A stretch of 64,000 nucleotides of DNA, from contig CM034411.1 of assembly GCA_019925095.2 (NCBI GenBank), positions 14,384,001-14,448,000 on the forward strand, written 5' to 3'. Shown one piece after another: positions 1 to 9,755 of the stretch. The DNA comes from Dendrolimus kikuchii. Its lineage: Eukaryota > Arthropoda > Insecta > Lepidoptera > Lasiocampidae. How positions within the stretch are numbered: position 1 is the stretch's first letter; every line of letters starts with the position of its first letter. A model generated the notes under the pieces. That model saw only the letters and a list, made by a program, of their open reading frames with translations, ran no database searches and was not told the origin of the DNA. A program made the translations under genes and the position numbers.

Positions 1-330
1 TGAATGCACACCTGACTGCCGTAAAGCACAGTTTATTCCCTTCCCGCATTTGGACTTCTTTTGTTTATTTAGAAAAACAGTCTATTGTGCTAGTTTATGG
101 CCGTTCGCAGGCAGATAATTAAGCAGGTGTGTGAACTACGTACTTCTAGGACATTAAGTCGACGATACGGACGGGCACACTTTATTTGTGAAGTATAAAA
201 CGACGGCAGGATGGCGAGGGGAGGGGTCTAGCGAGAACCGCAGTCAAGCGACGATTACGATACGAGCAAGACGTGTACCTTCGATAAGCTATATAGTGAC
301 GGACTTTGCGCGTGTTATTGAATCCAACCA
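1..330 (-). mobile_element. Partial gypsy-type LTR, reverse orientation
   Basis: This stretch is the reverse complement of the LTR family seen whole at 6009-6417 and 59871-60342. Shared landmarks are GCATTTGGACTTCTTTTGTTT near 48-68 and GTGACGGACTTTGCGCGTG near 297-315. It is cut by the window edge and loses similarity after about 325, so roughly the first 85 bases of the LTR are missing. The small open frame inside it (188-394) is a by-product. Confidence 0.6.
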
Positions 331-527
331 ATTAAAGTCCAACCTTATAACATCTGGCCTGCTGAAAAAGTATCTTTCGCCAGAATACGTATAGATTGAT
401 ATCAAAAATGATTCATATACGTCCCCCTAACCTACATATTAATAAGTGAAGCAAAAACTTTGTACCCCTTTTTACGAAAATTGCGCGGACGGAGGAGTAT
501 GAAATTTCGCACACTAATAATTTACTA
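331..527. other. Intergenic, nothing recognised
   Basis: AT-rich sequence without a recognisable gene or repeat boundary. It may be the continuation of the retrotransposon copy to its left. Confidence 0.4.
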
Positions 528-712
528 GTTGTCCCGGCAGACGTTGTCCTTCCCTGAAAAAATAAAAATCTAGGCCTCAATTCTAGTGCCACCTACCGAT
601 TCCAATTGTAAATCTAAACCACCCACTCAAACACAAAAAGTTTAATCAAAATCGGTAAAGTCGTTCTCAAGTTATGTGCGTACATACATTTCTAAGGTTC
701 ATTTTTATATAT
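528..712 (+). repeat. Interspersed repeat, CCCGGCAGACGTTGTCC family
   Basis: Begins CTAGTTGTCCCGGCAGACG and carries a phrase about the 'CACCTACCGATTCCAA' kind followed by AAATCGGTAAAGTCGTTCTC. Related copies lie at 5068-5239, 17335-17530 and 25603-25925. The class is unassigned; the CTAG start and lack of an A-tail are compatible with a Helitron-like or MITE origin. Confidence 0.5.
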
Positions 713-1140
713 AAAAAAATAATATAGAGTAGAAGCGACGAATGCTATTTTTTTTTAATTATGCAAAAAAATACATTAAATCAATAAAAAAAACATTACA
801 CACGCTACCATGTATTTGACACACACACGCATATATACTCTTTTGTTTATTGTTAAAGTCAAATCAACAGTGTAGCCTTGGCGAAGTCTGTGATTAGAGA
901 AGTATAGTCTTTAACAACAAATTATTATGGTCGTATTTCGACCACGGGCAACCACTAGCATATATAAATCATATAATGTATATATAATATATATAAAAAG
1001 TAAAACCTAAAGTTTGAAACATCAATTCGGTTTTCCTTAATCACTTAATTAATTGATTAAAAATGCTAGATAAATATCAGAGTAAATTTATCATAATGAT
1101 TATTCTTACTTTATGATAAGAATTGTTAAGTTACTACGTA
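713..1140. other. Intergenic AT-rich DNA
   Basis: Low-complexity A/T tracts and a TATATA-rich stretch near 960-1000. No gene or repeat family recognised. Confidence 0.4.
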
Positions 1141-2178
1141 AAAGTGTTAAGGGTTAAGAGTTAAGAGACAGCAATATTTCTATGGATTACTGTGGGATGC
1201 ACAAGGTGGTTTCAGAAATGGAAGGGGATGTATGGATCAAGTTTTCTCTCTCCGCAATATCGTAGAGAAGCAGCTGGCTATGGGCCGGAAGGTTTTCTGC
1301 GGTTTTGTGGATCTAGAGAAAGCATTTGACAGGGTTGTGCGGAAGGACCTCTGGGACATATTGCCCGGATATGGGATAAATGGCCAATTGATGCGTGCTG
1401 TGCAGTCCACTTACGAGGGCTGTCCCGGCATGCGTGCGGGTGGAAGGCAGCCTGTCGCCCTGGTTTGATAAAAATATTGGTCCGCCAGGGCTGCGTGCTG
1501 TCGGCTTTGCTGTTCAATCCTATATCTGGACGATTGTCTCAAACAGAGAATAAGATTGATGGATGTTGGGGTGCGGATGAGTGATCTAGTTGTAAGCGTA
1601 CTTGCATTTATGCGGTTGATGCCGTGCTTTTAGCCGAATCGCCATCAGAACTGCAAACGACTAGTCACAATGATGAAAGATGACTGTCAGGCGAGAGGCT
1701 TACATTTGAATGCGAAGAAAACAAAGGTTATGGTGTTTGAAATGAATTTGAAACCAGAACGAATGCAAGGATAATGGTCGATGATGTTATTGCTAGAGTC
1801 AAATGAATGAGTTTGTATATCTTGGCGATGTGCTTTTAGCAGGGATGGAAGGTACACCGCTGATATAGAAAGAAGAGTGAATTTGGGGAATAGTGTGAAT
1901 GGAGCGTTAGGTAAACTTCTAGGCGCTAAGATACCTATAGCCAGTAAGGCCCAAAGCTCGCCGTACATCAACGCGGTGCTGGTACCTACGCTCACGTATG
2001 GATGCGAGAGTTGGGTATGGAAGAGAGAGCATGAAAGTAGAGTAAACGCGGTCGAGTTGCGAGCACTGCGCAAAATCTGTAGATTGACGCTCGCGGACCG
2101 CGTTCGTAATACCGAAGTAAGAAAGAGAGTTGGTCTGAAAGAGGGTGTTGGGGTGGAGGTAAGAGAAAGGAATGCTCC
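1141..2178 (+). pseudogene. 5'-truncated LINE reverse transcriptase (family A)
   Basis: A decayed non-LTR retrotransposon reverse transcriptase. The frame at 1232-1468 gives DQVFSLRNIVEKQL and then FVDLEKAFDRVVRKDLWDIL, the RT palm motif A region (F-D-LEKAFD). The 1877-2209 frame gives the post-RT segment with VPTLTYGCESWVWKREHESR, typical of the C-terminal part of such polyproteins. Frameshifts and stops separate the two, and the catalytic YADD box is degraded (around 1600-1625 there is FAFMRLMPCF-like text), so it cannot be active. The 5' half with the endonuclease is absent. The text after 2088 is repeated at 2741. The clade is not certain; the tail resembles RTE-like lepidopteran elements. 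Confidence 0.8.
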
Positions 2179-2740
2179 TATGAAATACGACTGCTTTACT
2201 AAACTTTAATGTCAGCAACCAAAAGTATCACTTCAAAACAATCAAGTAGCATTGGGGTCCTGAGGCCATGAGCCTCTACCAAAATTTATCGAAACAACTA
2301 ATTGACTCTTCAGGTGACCAGACGGCTGGTGCTTACCTTTTTTTTTGGCCAGGGGAAATCCGTTTGAGGACTTAGCCGCGACAGGCACAGAAGCCTGGGG
2401 GTTCGCGACCCGTGTGAGTGTGGAATACGCCAGATCGGGGGTGGCACGCTATTGCCACTCCCCAGTTAGGGATACCCACTAAAACCCCTGGGTGTTCCGT
2501 CCTGCGCCTTATGCCAGGGCTACGAGACAGCTGGTGCTTACCTCGGCCAACGGATCAGTATGGCGATCCAGCGAGGAAACGTAGCCAGCCTTCTGGGATT
2601 ACCCATAGAAGACGGTGATCTAGGCTCAGTATTCTACTTACTAGTCTTGAGGGACTATGAGTAGAATACAATACAAATAAGTTAAGTTGTCTTGCATTGT
2701 ATTCGATTATATGTAATTTTATTAACTAAAAAAATAAAGG
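2179..2740 (+). mobile_element. LINE 3' tail (family B) inserted in family A
   Basis: Reading through 2250-2660, minus a nested insertion, gives the C-terminal tail GPEAMSLYQNLSKQL... then [19 protein letters not shown], a segment that recurs in this window at 29100-29500 and 34202-34345 (reverse), and in related form at 32425, 39410, 58700 and 60355. It ends in an A-rich tail (2727-2737). The host LINE text on its left (2088-2178) is repeated on its right (from 2741). Confidence 0.7.
2338..2525 (-). mobile_element. LINE 3' end (family C) nested in family B, with TSD
   Basis: A 188-bp insertion that starts with poly-T and GGCCAGGGGAAATCCG, i.e. the reverse complement of the poly(A) end of the long copy at 8141-8761. 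It is bounded by a 17-bp target-site duplication, GACGGCTGGTGCTTACC (2321-2337) and GACAGCTGGTGCTTACC (2526-2542). Removing it restores the family B reading frame. Confidence 0.85.
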
Positions 2741-3120
2741 AGTGACGCTCGCGGACCGCGTTCGTAATACCGAAGTAAGAAAGAGAGTTGGTCTGAAAGA
2801 GAGTGTCGGGGTGAAGGTAAGGAAAGGAATGCTCCGGTGGTTCCGGCATGTGGAAAGAATGACTAAACAGATATACAATGCAAAAGTGGATGGATGCAGA
2901 AGTAGTGGAAGGCCACCACACACCTTCCATGATCAAATTGATCGTGTACTAGCAGAAGGTGATGTCAGGAGCCTTAAGAACAGATGACCGTGCATGACAA
3001 GAGTTATGAATATCAAAGAAGCAAGTGAGGTGTGTAAGAATAAGCCTGAATGGCGCTCTGTTGTTCGTGCCTACCCCGCAAGGGAACTGGCGTGAAGTTA
3101 TGTATGTATGTAAAAAAATA
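2741..3120 (+). pseudogene. LINE family A C-terminus and 3' end
   Basis: Open frame 2742-2987 encodes RVRNTEVRKRVGLKE, then [20 protein letters not shown] and [18 protein letters not shown]; a stop at 2985 interrupts what continues as [11 protein letters not shown] and AYPARELA. It ends with the (GTAT)n tail and an A-rich run near 3110. Copies of the same tail lie at 14615-14938, 31199-31502 and 34001-34201. This is either the downstream half of the copy at 1141-2178 or a separate truncated insertion. Confidence 0.8.
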
Positions 3121-3322
3121 AAGTAGCATGGCATGACGTACAAAACATGACGAGTTGGTCCAAATAAATGTTTGCATACTCTAATAGTTACAGCACAATC
3201 TCGGTGAATAAATTTTGCGTTAAATACTTAGGTACACGTGATAATATATTAAATCCCAGCATTCGTAATGTTATATTTAAACAATACGCCATCAACGATA
3301 TATTAGTACCGGTTATATAATA
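3121..3322. other. Intergenic, nothing recognised
   Basis: AT-rich sequence between the LINE tail and the nested MITE complex. No gene seen. Confidence 0.4.
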
Positions 3323-3420
3323 CAGTAGGAACCGCTGTAAGTCGAATTTGAAGGGAGACGCCAAAAAAATCGAGTTATAAGAGTTTTCGATTTATGGAGG
3401 ATTTCGACTTAAGAGTATTT

Positions 3421-4480
3421 TTAACCGACTTCAAAAAAGAGGAGGTTCTCAATTTGATTGGTATTTTTTTTTTATTTTTATGTATGTACGCCGATTACTC
3501 TGAGATTTATGATCCGATTTACGTGATTCTTCTTTATTGATGCGGAATTGTTGCCATCTGATCCTCTAAAAACTTAACATAATTTGGCCCAGTAGTTTTC
3601 ATTTTATGAACATTTTTTATGAAAATGTTCCCGTTTCTTGGGACCTATATTTTTTAAGGCGCGCGGCACCTTTCGTAGGCCTACCCATAATAGCTACTAG
3701 ACACTCAAAAGTAACAAATTAAAAAAAAAAACTTCGTTTAAAAAAAACCGACTTCAAAAACTAAAAAGTATAAAATAACTCAATAAAGATTTTTGACTAA
3801 GAATTTATTTAGTTTATTAACTGACAAAATAATATAAAATTTGCTACATCTTGAAGTCGGTGCCGAGGAAACCATAAAAATTACCATATAAACTGTTATA
3901 ACAACAAATGTTGCAAAATATTATAATTTTTATGGTTTGCTCGGCACCGACTTTAAGATGTAGAAAATTTTATATTATTTTGTCTCTTAATAAACGAAAT
4001 AAATTCTTAGTCAAAAATCTTTATTAAGTTATTTTATTATCCGTGCAGGAACAGAGAAAGAATACAATTTCCTGCGGCCGGGCGGCCTGTCGTAAGAGGC
4101 GACTTAACAACCCACAGCCAGGTGGTAGGGCATTTGCCCGACTGGTTGGCTACCACCCCTGGTCTAAAGTATGTCGCCGTAACAACCTTGAGTTGTGTTC
4201 CGGCATTAGTGACCAGGTTCCAGTCTCCCTTAAGAGAGCAGCAGCGCATTTGTAGCAACTTTAGTGTTGCAAATGTCCATAGGCGATGGTAACCGCTTTA
4301 CATCAAGTGGACCGTCTACCTGTCTGCTGATCTCCTGCAATAAAAAAATAAAAATGTAGAAAATTTTATATTATTTTGTCTCTGAATAAACTAAATAAAT
4401 TCTTAGTCAAAAATCTTAGTTAAGTTATTTTATACTTTTTAGTTTTTGATATATATTTTTAAACGAAGTTTTGTAACGAA
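3421..4480. mobile_element. Fold-back element with AACCGACTTCAAAAA ends
   Basis: A common type of lepidopteran repeat beginning AACCGACTTCAAAAAAG. A second copy is at 35425-36018. Internally it holds two long inverted arms, about 3783-3882 and 3923-4024, roughly 100 bp each with only a few mismatches, containing AAGTCGGTGCCGAG. The right arm is duplicated around a SINE-like insertion (see 4038-4353). Confidence 0.6.
4038..4353 (+). mobile_element. SINE-like element (family S), full length
   Basis: About 315 bp, starting CCGTGCAGGAACAGAGAAAG, continuing CCTGCGGCCGGGCGGCCTGT and ending CTGATCTCCTGCAATAAAAAAA. Its tail resembles the 3' ends of LINE copies at 20032 and 24690, which suggests it uses that LINE for mobility (inference). 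It lies between two 80-bp copies of host sequence (3958-4037 and 4354-4433). The open frames on both strands inside it recur in every copy and are not genes. Confidence 0.8.
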
Positions 4481-4748
4481 GTCCAATACTTGTAGAGATT
4501 AAGATTTATTCAAATAATAGAGTTGTAAAGGTTGTAAAATCAATTATTGCCATGTTCGAGATACAGAGGTCTAATTTATTTTTTTGAGTTTTAGAGGGAA
4601 AGTATTGAATTTGCTTATAGGGAGTCTCTAATTATTTCGACTTATAGAGGGTTCCGATTTCGAGCAACGGAGGTTTTGGGGATTGCGGGGAAGGGACCAC
4701 AATTTTTTCGAGTTTGGGAGGTTTTCGGCTTATCGAGGTTCCACTACG

Positions 4749-4969
4749 ACTTGGAAACCGCTAAGAAAACTCGAACCGGTTACAGCCTAAATACGTGGGA
4801 ACTTTTCTTTTCGGTTTTGTGCTAAATTTAAACTCAATCAAACTATTTTTGGTACTAAAAGTTCGTTAAATATGTTTTGTTAAATAAACCGGTTCGATCG
4901 AGGATATAATAAATTAATAATACACAATATTCATTAAAAATATATGACATAAAGTGGTTATAACAATAT
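4749..4969. other. Intergenic, nothing recognised
   Basis: No gene, RNA or clear repeat visible. Confidence 0.4.
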
Positions 4970-5065
4970 GTATGTGTATATATACATTACACAAATATAC
5001 ACACACACACACATATATATATATACACATATGTATATACAATATAGGTGCATATATTATGTAAA
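4970..5065. repeat. AC/AT microsatellite
   Basis: Simple repeat made of (AC)n, (AT)n and GTATAT blocks around 4970-5050. Confidence 0.85.
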
Positions 5066-5067
5066 AA

Positions 5068-5239
5068 ACTAGCAGTCCCGGCAGACGTTGACATCATTAG
5101 CCATTCTGAAAAAAAATATCTTAGTGACCTTTAAGCATTATATTGCATAGCACTATTGGTTCCAATTTAGAGAGACTAAAGTTTCATCACTGGGACCCAG
5201 TTGTAAACTACACAACCCGGCAAACTCGGTCCCGCCTCG
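5068..5239 (+). repeat. Interspersed repeat, CCCGGCAGACGTTG family
   Basis: Starts CTAGCAGTCCCGGCAGACG, as in the copies at 528 and 17335. Confidence 0.45.
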
Positions 5240-5655
5240 ATAATTAGAAAAGCATCCTGAGAATTGCAGAATGTTCCAGCGCCAGTAATAAAAAATTGGT
5301 CAAAATTTGACCGGAACGACCATCAAACGTTTGACACTCAAACGCACACAAAAAAAAAAAACTTCACTTTTAAATCAGTAAAGCGGTTTCTCAACGACTT
5401 ATGCGCGTACATGCATTTCTAAACGACGGAACGAACGTCAAATGTTTGACAGGTATGAATAGTTTCTAAGGGAAAGCGAAATTGTATTTTTTACTATATT
5501 CCAAGCATTTTATTTTTCATATTTTAAACCTTCCCTGGACTTTCACATATAATTCAAAACCAAAATAAGCCAAATAAATCCAGCCGTTCTCGAGTTTTAG
5601 CGAGACTAACGAACAGCAATTGATTTATATATATATAAATGTAGATAGGGATAAA
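5240..5655 (-). mobile_element. Helitron-like repeat fragment, reverse
   Basis: Reverse complement of the element at 53907-54577: shared phrases are CTCGAGTTTTAGCGAGACTA (5590s), AACGAACAGCAATTGATTTA (5610s) and GTTTGACAGGTATGAATAG (5445s). It ends in TATATATATA near 5635, corresponding to the start of the + copy. Confidence 0.55.
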
Positions 5656-5933
5656 GGGATGAAAACGCCCGGTAAACGTGGATTTGATTTTGAAGTTCGG
5701 GCACTGCAAGCTGTCATCATATTTTAATATGTTGTAAACGTCTATTGATAGCCTTGAACGCTTTCTATCAAATAGACAATCTGTCTGTTTGCCTGCTTTT
5801 GGCAATAAAAAGTTTAACACCTTAATTACAAAGCTAATTGTTGTAAAACACATGATGGTCACACGACCCAGCAACGTTGCGGATGCAACTATTTAAATTT
5901 CAGTTTGAAAACCTAACACTCCACTAACTAAAG

Positions 5934-6555
5934 CAGGGGTCGCCAAATGGCGAACCGCCGACTCATTTTGTGCGGTACGCGAAAAAATGTCATTTTTCTC
6001 ATTGATATTGTTACGAGTTGCGGACTCGAATTAAAATGCCGTTGGAATTATTATAGAGTTTATTAGAACTATACTATATATAATAACACGCGCAAAGTCC
6101 GTCACTAAATAGACCACCGAATGTACACACGTCTTGCTTCGCTTGTGGTTATTGCTTGACTGTCTCATCTCTCAATTTGGGCATTGCTTTATACTGTACA
6201 AATGCAATATGTATGCTCGGCTGCGTAGACCGAATTTCCTAGAATCACACCTGGCTAATGACTACCATAAAAGATTACAATACACAATGGGCTGTTTTTC
6301 TAATCACAAATTTTAAACACAAATAAACAAAAGAAGTCCAAATGCCGAAATAGTAATAAAATGTGCTTACAGGGCTGCAGGTGTGAATTTGTCTTTGTCG
6401 GCACGTAGGTCGTAACAATATGTAAAAAAATACCTTTGTTATTTCCGTAATTACATTTGTTTAATAAATATTTTTTCTATAAAATGTTATGCGGGCCGCG
6501 ATGGTCTTTTTCATTCTTAAAACGGACACCGAGCGAAACTCATCGGTGACCCCTG
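5934..6555. mobile_element. hAT-like MITE carrying a solo LTR
   Basis: Terminal inverted repeats CAGGGGTCGCC (5934) and GGTGACCCCTG (ending 6555). Flanks AACTAAAG and CTCTAAAT are a weak 8-bp duplication, as expected for an old hAT insertion. The LTR at 6009-6417 is inserted in it. Confidence 0.6.
6009..6417 (+). mobile_element. Solo LTR, gypsy-type
   Basis: Begins TGTTACGAGTTGCGG and ends GTAGGTCGTAACA (TG...CA). A perfect 4-bp duplication ATAT flanks it (6005-6008 and 6418-6421), which is typical for gypsy/errantivirus-group integration. No internal coding region is present, so it is a recombined solo LTR of about 409 bp. Relatives are at 38396-39366 and 59871-60342. Confidence 0.8.
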
Positions 6556-7026
6556 CTCTAAATAATTCAGATAACGTTTTGGATAGTCTATGTCAACTAT
6601 TCAGCGAAAACGGCTTTAGATGGAAAGTCAGTTTTCTATTTATCATATAAAGATGACCGTGTTAATGTTAATACTATGACGGTCTTTGTAGATAATTTGT
6701 TTTATAGCAATAACTACAATTTTTGATTATTTTAACGAATTTAATTATGATTGTATTGATTATGGATGGACTAAGATATGCCCGCGACTTCGTCTACGTT
6801 TGACTTGAAATTCCCACGGGATTACCGAGATACAAAATACCGCAGTCATCGTTATAGTGAAAACTTTGTCCGAATAAGCTAATTTTTATGCACCAGGGTA
6901 CAAAAGACTACAAAACGCTCCTTTGAAAATTCTTACTAACTTCCCGGGATAGAAATGTCATACATTTTATTACATAAAATTTGCTATCGATCAGTAAAAA
7001 AATCACATTGGAATTAGAAACTGCTT
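6556..7026. other. Intergenic with decayed repeat
   Basis: A phrase ATGCCCGCGACTTCGTC (about 6779) resembles the CTAGCTGTGCCCGCGAC repeat family seen at 26218, 32010 and 36392. No gene seen. Confidence 0.4.
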
Positions 7027-7335
7027 TTTTTTATTGCAGGAGATCAGCAGACGGGCAGACGGCCCACTCGATGGGAAGCGGTTACCATTCGCCTATGGAC
7101 ATTTGCAACAGCAAGGTTGCTACAAATGCGCTGCTGCTCTGTTAAGGGAGACTGGAACCTGGTCACTAATGCCGAAACACAACTCAAGGTTGTTATGGCG
7201 ACACACTTTAGACCACGGGTAGCCATCCAGTCGGGCAAATGTCTTACCACCTGGCTGTGGGTTGTTAAGTCGCCTCTTACGACAGGCCGCCCGGCCGCAG
7301 GAAATTGTATTCTTTCACCGTTCCTGCGCGGATAA
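7027..7335 (-). mobile_element. SINE-like element (family S)
   Basis: Poly-T then ATTGCAGGAGATCAGCAGAC at the left, CCGTTCCTGCGCGGATA at the right: a near-complete reverse copy of the element at 4038-4353. Open frames 7034-7222, 7117-7335 and 7044-7250 are family by-products. Confidence 0.8.
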
Positions 7336-8022
7336 GATGAGATGTTTTTTATAATGTGGCCATTTTAAATCATTCCCAGAAATATTCCCGCCGGGTTCTC
7401 GGGATGAAAACTAGCGCGTATTGATTCAATTTCATTAATTCGTCTAATATCATCATTAGAATTACCGCTGCTTGTCTAACGATATTTTTCAGTTTGCAAT
7501 TAAAAAAAAGGGTCTGTGTGCAATTCACACGCGGCAAAAGTGAAACTTCAGAAAAGTAGCCTACAAGAGAATGAGATAAATATAGAGTATCAGGAGTATT
7601 AGGTTAATTACTTATAATTATTATTTTTATAATATTTTTACCACGCTCAAAAATCATTTTATAGCATAATATTACATTTCATGTAATCAAAATATTACAT
7701 GTTTAAGATATATTATAACACATATTCAGAATCCATGTTTTCAATTTGAATAAACGACACGATAGGCTTGCGATAACTAAAATAGGAAACAAATGCTCCA
7801 GTTTGAATTTGATTTATGAACTTCAAAACAATTCCAACTCTATCTGTATGATTATAGTGTTTCAATTATTAAATTCACGGCGTCACGCTTTTTCGTTCCC
7901 ATCGAGAGAATTCGCTACCGTGGCTAAAAAAGTTTCACTTCAAAAGCACGCACACACAGGTATGCACACATATCTTTATACTAATTTGTAGTTGTTAATG
8001 GTATGTGACATTTATTTCATTA
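7336..8022. other. Intergenic, nothing recognised
   Basis: AT-rich; an 81-codon open frame at 7746-7991 has no recognisable domain and low-complexity flanks, so it is treated as chance. Confidence 0.4.
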
Positions 8023-8818
8023 TCTATACTAATATTATAAAGTTTGTGTCGTTGTAGGGGGTAATCTCTGGACCTACTAAACGGATTTTAAAAAGTCTCA
8101 TACTGTCCGTTAACAGGGAATGTCATAGGCTATATAACATCACCAGATGGGATGCCGTCTCCTCCTTCTGCGAGCACGTTATGTTGGCGAAGGAGGAGGC
8201 GGAGCGGGAGCGTGAGCGTACGTCCTTGCTCCGCTCCCGCCAAAGTAGGACGCGCCGACGCCGGAGGGCGGACTTTGATCTTCGGCCACCGTAAGTGGGC
8301 GGCGCGGGTGGGGCCCCTTGGGGTATAGGGGTTCTCACTCACCCGCACATGCCGTCGAGATGATGAGCGCAAGTGTTCCGCGCGCGCTTATCTCTCCTCC
8401 CGTGGGGCGCGTTACAAACCGCCCCACGCCGGATTTGACCATGACGTCGCCGGGGGGGTAGTCCCCCGGCATTTGAAGAGGCCCAGTGAGGGGGGCCCAC
8501 GCCTGCCAGGGCATGCGGAGACGGGAAGCCCAATTCCCAGTAGCCCTGGCATAAGGCGCAGGACGGAATACCCAGGGGTTTTAGTGGGTATCCCTAACTG
8601 GGGAGTGGCAATAGCGTGGTACCAGTTCTGACTGGGCACACTAGTGCCAGCCCCGATCTGGCGAATCCCACACACTCACACAGGTCGCGAACATCCCCCC
8701 AGGCTTCTGTGCCTGTCGCGGCTTAGTCCTCAAACGGATTTCCCCTGGCCAAAAAAAAAAAGCTATATAACATGACGCTATATGCCACGGGAGCGGGACA
8801 GAGCGCGGGTGAAACCGC
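8023..8818 (+). mobile_element. Helitron-like repeat split by a LINE
   Basis: Left part 8023-8140 starts TCTATACTAATATTATAAAG and contains GTAGGGGGTAATCTCTGGA; right part 8774-8818 contains CCACGGGAGCGG and GGGTGAAACCGCGCC. The uninterrupted copy at 17628-17818 shows the same order. The LINE at 8141-8761 sits between the parts. Confidence 0.65.
8141..8761 (+). mobile_element. LINE 3' end (family C, possibly R1-like), TSD-flanked
   Basis: A 3' fragment of a non-LTR retrotransposon. The + frame at about 8146-8290 reads RWDAVSSFCEHVMLAKEEAE followed by an Arg-rich end and a stop, a C-terminus typical of R1-like lepidopteran ORF2 proteins (clade from memory, not certain). The 3' UTR is GC-rich and finishes with TTTCCCCTGGCC plus poly(A) at 8751-8761. 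A perfect 12-bp duplication GCTATATAACAT flanks it (8129-8140 and 8762-8773). Its clean borders suggest a fairly recent insertion. Reverse-strand open frames here (8123-8675) are shadows. Confidence 0.8.
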
Positions 8819-9354
8819 GCCAGGCCGCTATTTGCCTATATGACGGGATTGTGGCCTGTTTTGGAAAACGGCAAAAATATGATCTGAACGAAAAATTGAA
8901 ATTTATAAGTTAACCATTTAAAATCAGTAATCAGTCAGTATCACGTGTAAAAAATGTGTTGTATGTATAAATACATATATATGTGTTGTAGGTGATATGG
9001 TTTTCGTCAAAGCTAGCTTAGATACATCGATCATTTCAGCCTTCGTTACGTATTATATTAGATAACGTGCAAATTCAAAATACGATTGTGGAATTTGCAC
9101 ATAATCCACTTTGTCTATTATTTAGGCTGAAATATTTTTACTGATATTTAGACAGTAGTATCAGTTACTGTCAAGTTTGGATTAAATCGATGGAAATAGC
9201 CCTTATCTACTTTTGCGTATTACAATTTAAAATTGTATAGTCTTCATTTAAACTAAAATTGTAATAATCTAATGTACCAAGATTACTTTTACAAGTCTTA
9301 GTTAAAACTTGAATTAAATAGTTGTCAAATTAAAAAAAATATATAAATTTACTG
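8819..9354. other. Intergenic, nothing recognised
   Basis: AT-rich sequence, no gene or repeat boundary recognised. Confidence 0.4.
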
Positions 9355-9755
9355 AAAGCAATCGTTCTAGACTTCAGAGTCTAGAGTATAGACGCAAGGT
9401 CGCGGTGCTAACTCTCTTCTATCGGATACATTTTGGGGAGTGTTCCTTAGATTTGCACGAGCAGATTCCTCCATCCCCATTTTACCATTGGACAACCAGA
9501 CGCACCGATTTGCACCACCGTTACATGGGGGAAACACCACCAGTCAGAACCAAGCGTTTCGCTTAATCTTATCTGGTGCGCACTGCCGAAGAGTGGAATA
9601 ATTTTCCAGAGTCTGTTTTTCCTGACAAATACAATCTTAAAGTATTCGAGTCACAAGTGAATCTAGGTAAGCGTGCTCCATCCTAGACTGCGTCATCACT
9701 CTACATCGAGTGAGACAGTGGTCGAACGCAGACCTATACTTCCATAAAAAAAAGT
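9355..9755 (+). pseudogene. LINE C-terminus and 3' UTR (family D)
   Basis: Translating with one frame repair gives KVAVLTLFYRIHFGECS, then HHRYMGETPPVRTKRFA and [16 protein letters not shown], the usual end of a Jockey/CR1-like lepidopteran RT (R-T-K-RF..S.L.RTA.EWN.LP). In-frame stop and frameshift mark it as dead. The 3' UTR ends in an A-run at 9748-9754. A related copy is at 24690-25035. Confidence 0.75.

Larger units (their letters stand above)
3323..4748. mobile_element. Outer MITE with CAGTAGGAACC ends (pogo/Tigger-like)
   Basis: Left end CAGTAGGAACCGCTGTAAGTCGAA follows a TA; the right end (about 4715-4748) reads ...TTATCGAGGTTCCACTAC, an imperfect inverted match. Both flanks contain the phrase 'CGA..TTATA/TTAAGAG' in inverted arrangement. 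TA target and CAGT...ACTG-like ends suggest the Tc1/mariner-pogo group. It hosts the palindromic element at 3421-4480. Confidence 0.45.

Noticed and set aside
7034..7335. Open frames on both strands, repeated at 4037-4258, 18293-18786, 26786-27087, 27531-27842, 36647-36963 and 44412-44745
   Set aside because: They recur with the same text in every family S copy and carry no domain; they are by-products of a high-copy repeat.
8123..8675. Arg/Pro-rich reverse frames
   Set aside because: Antisense of the GC-rich LINE family C 3' UTR; the real remnant reads on the + strand.
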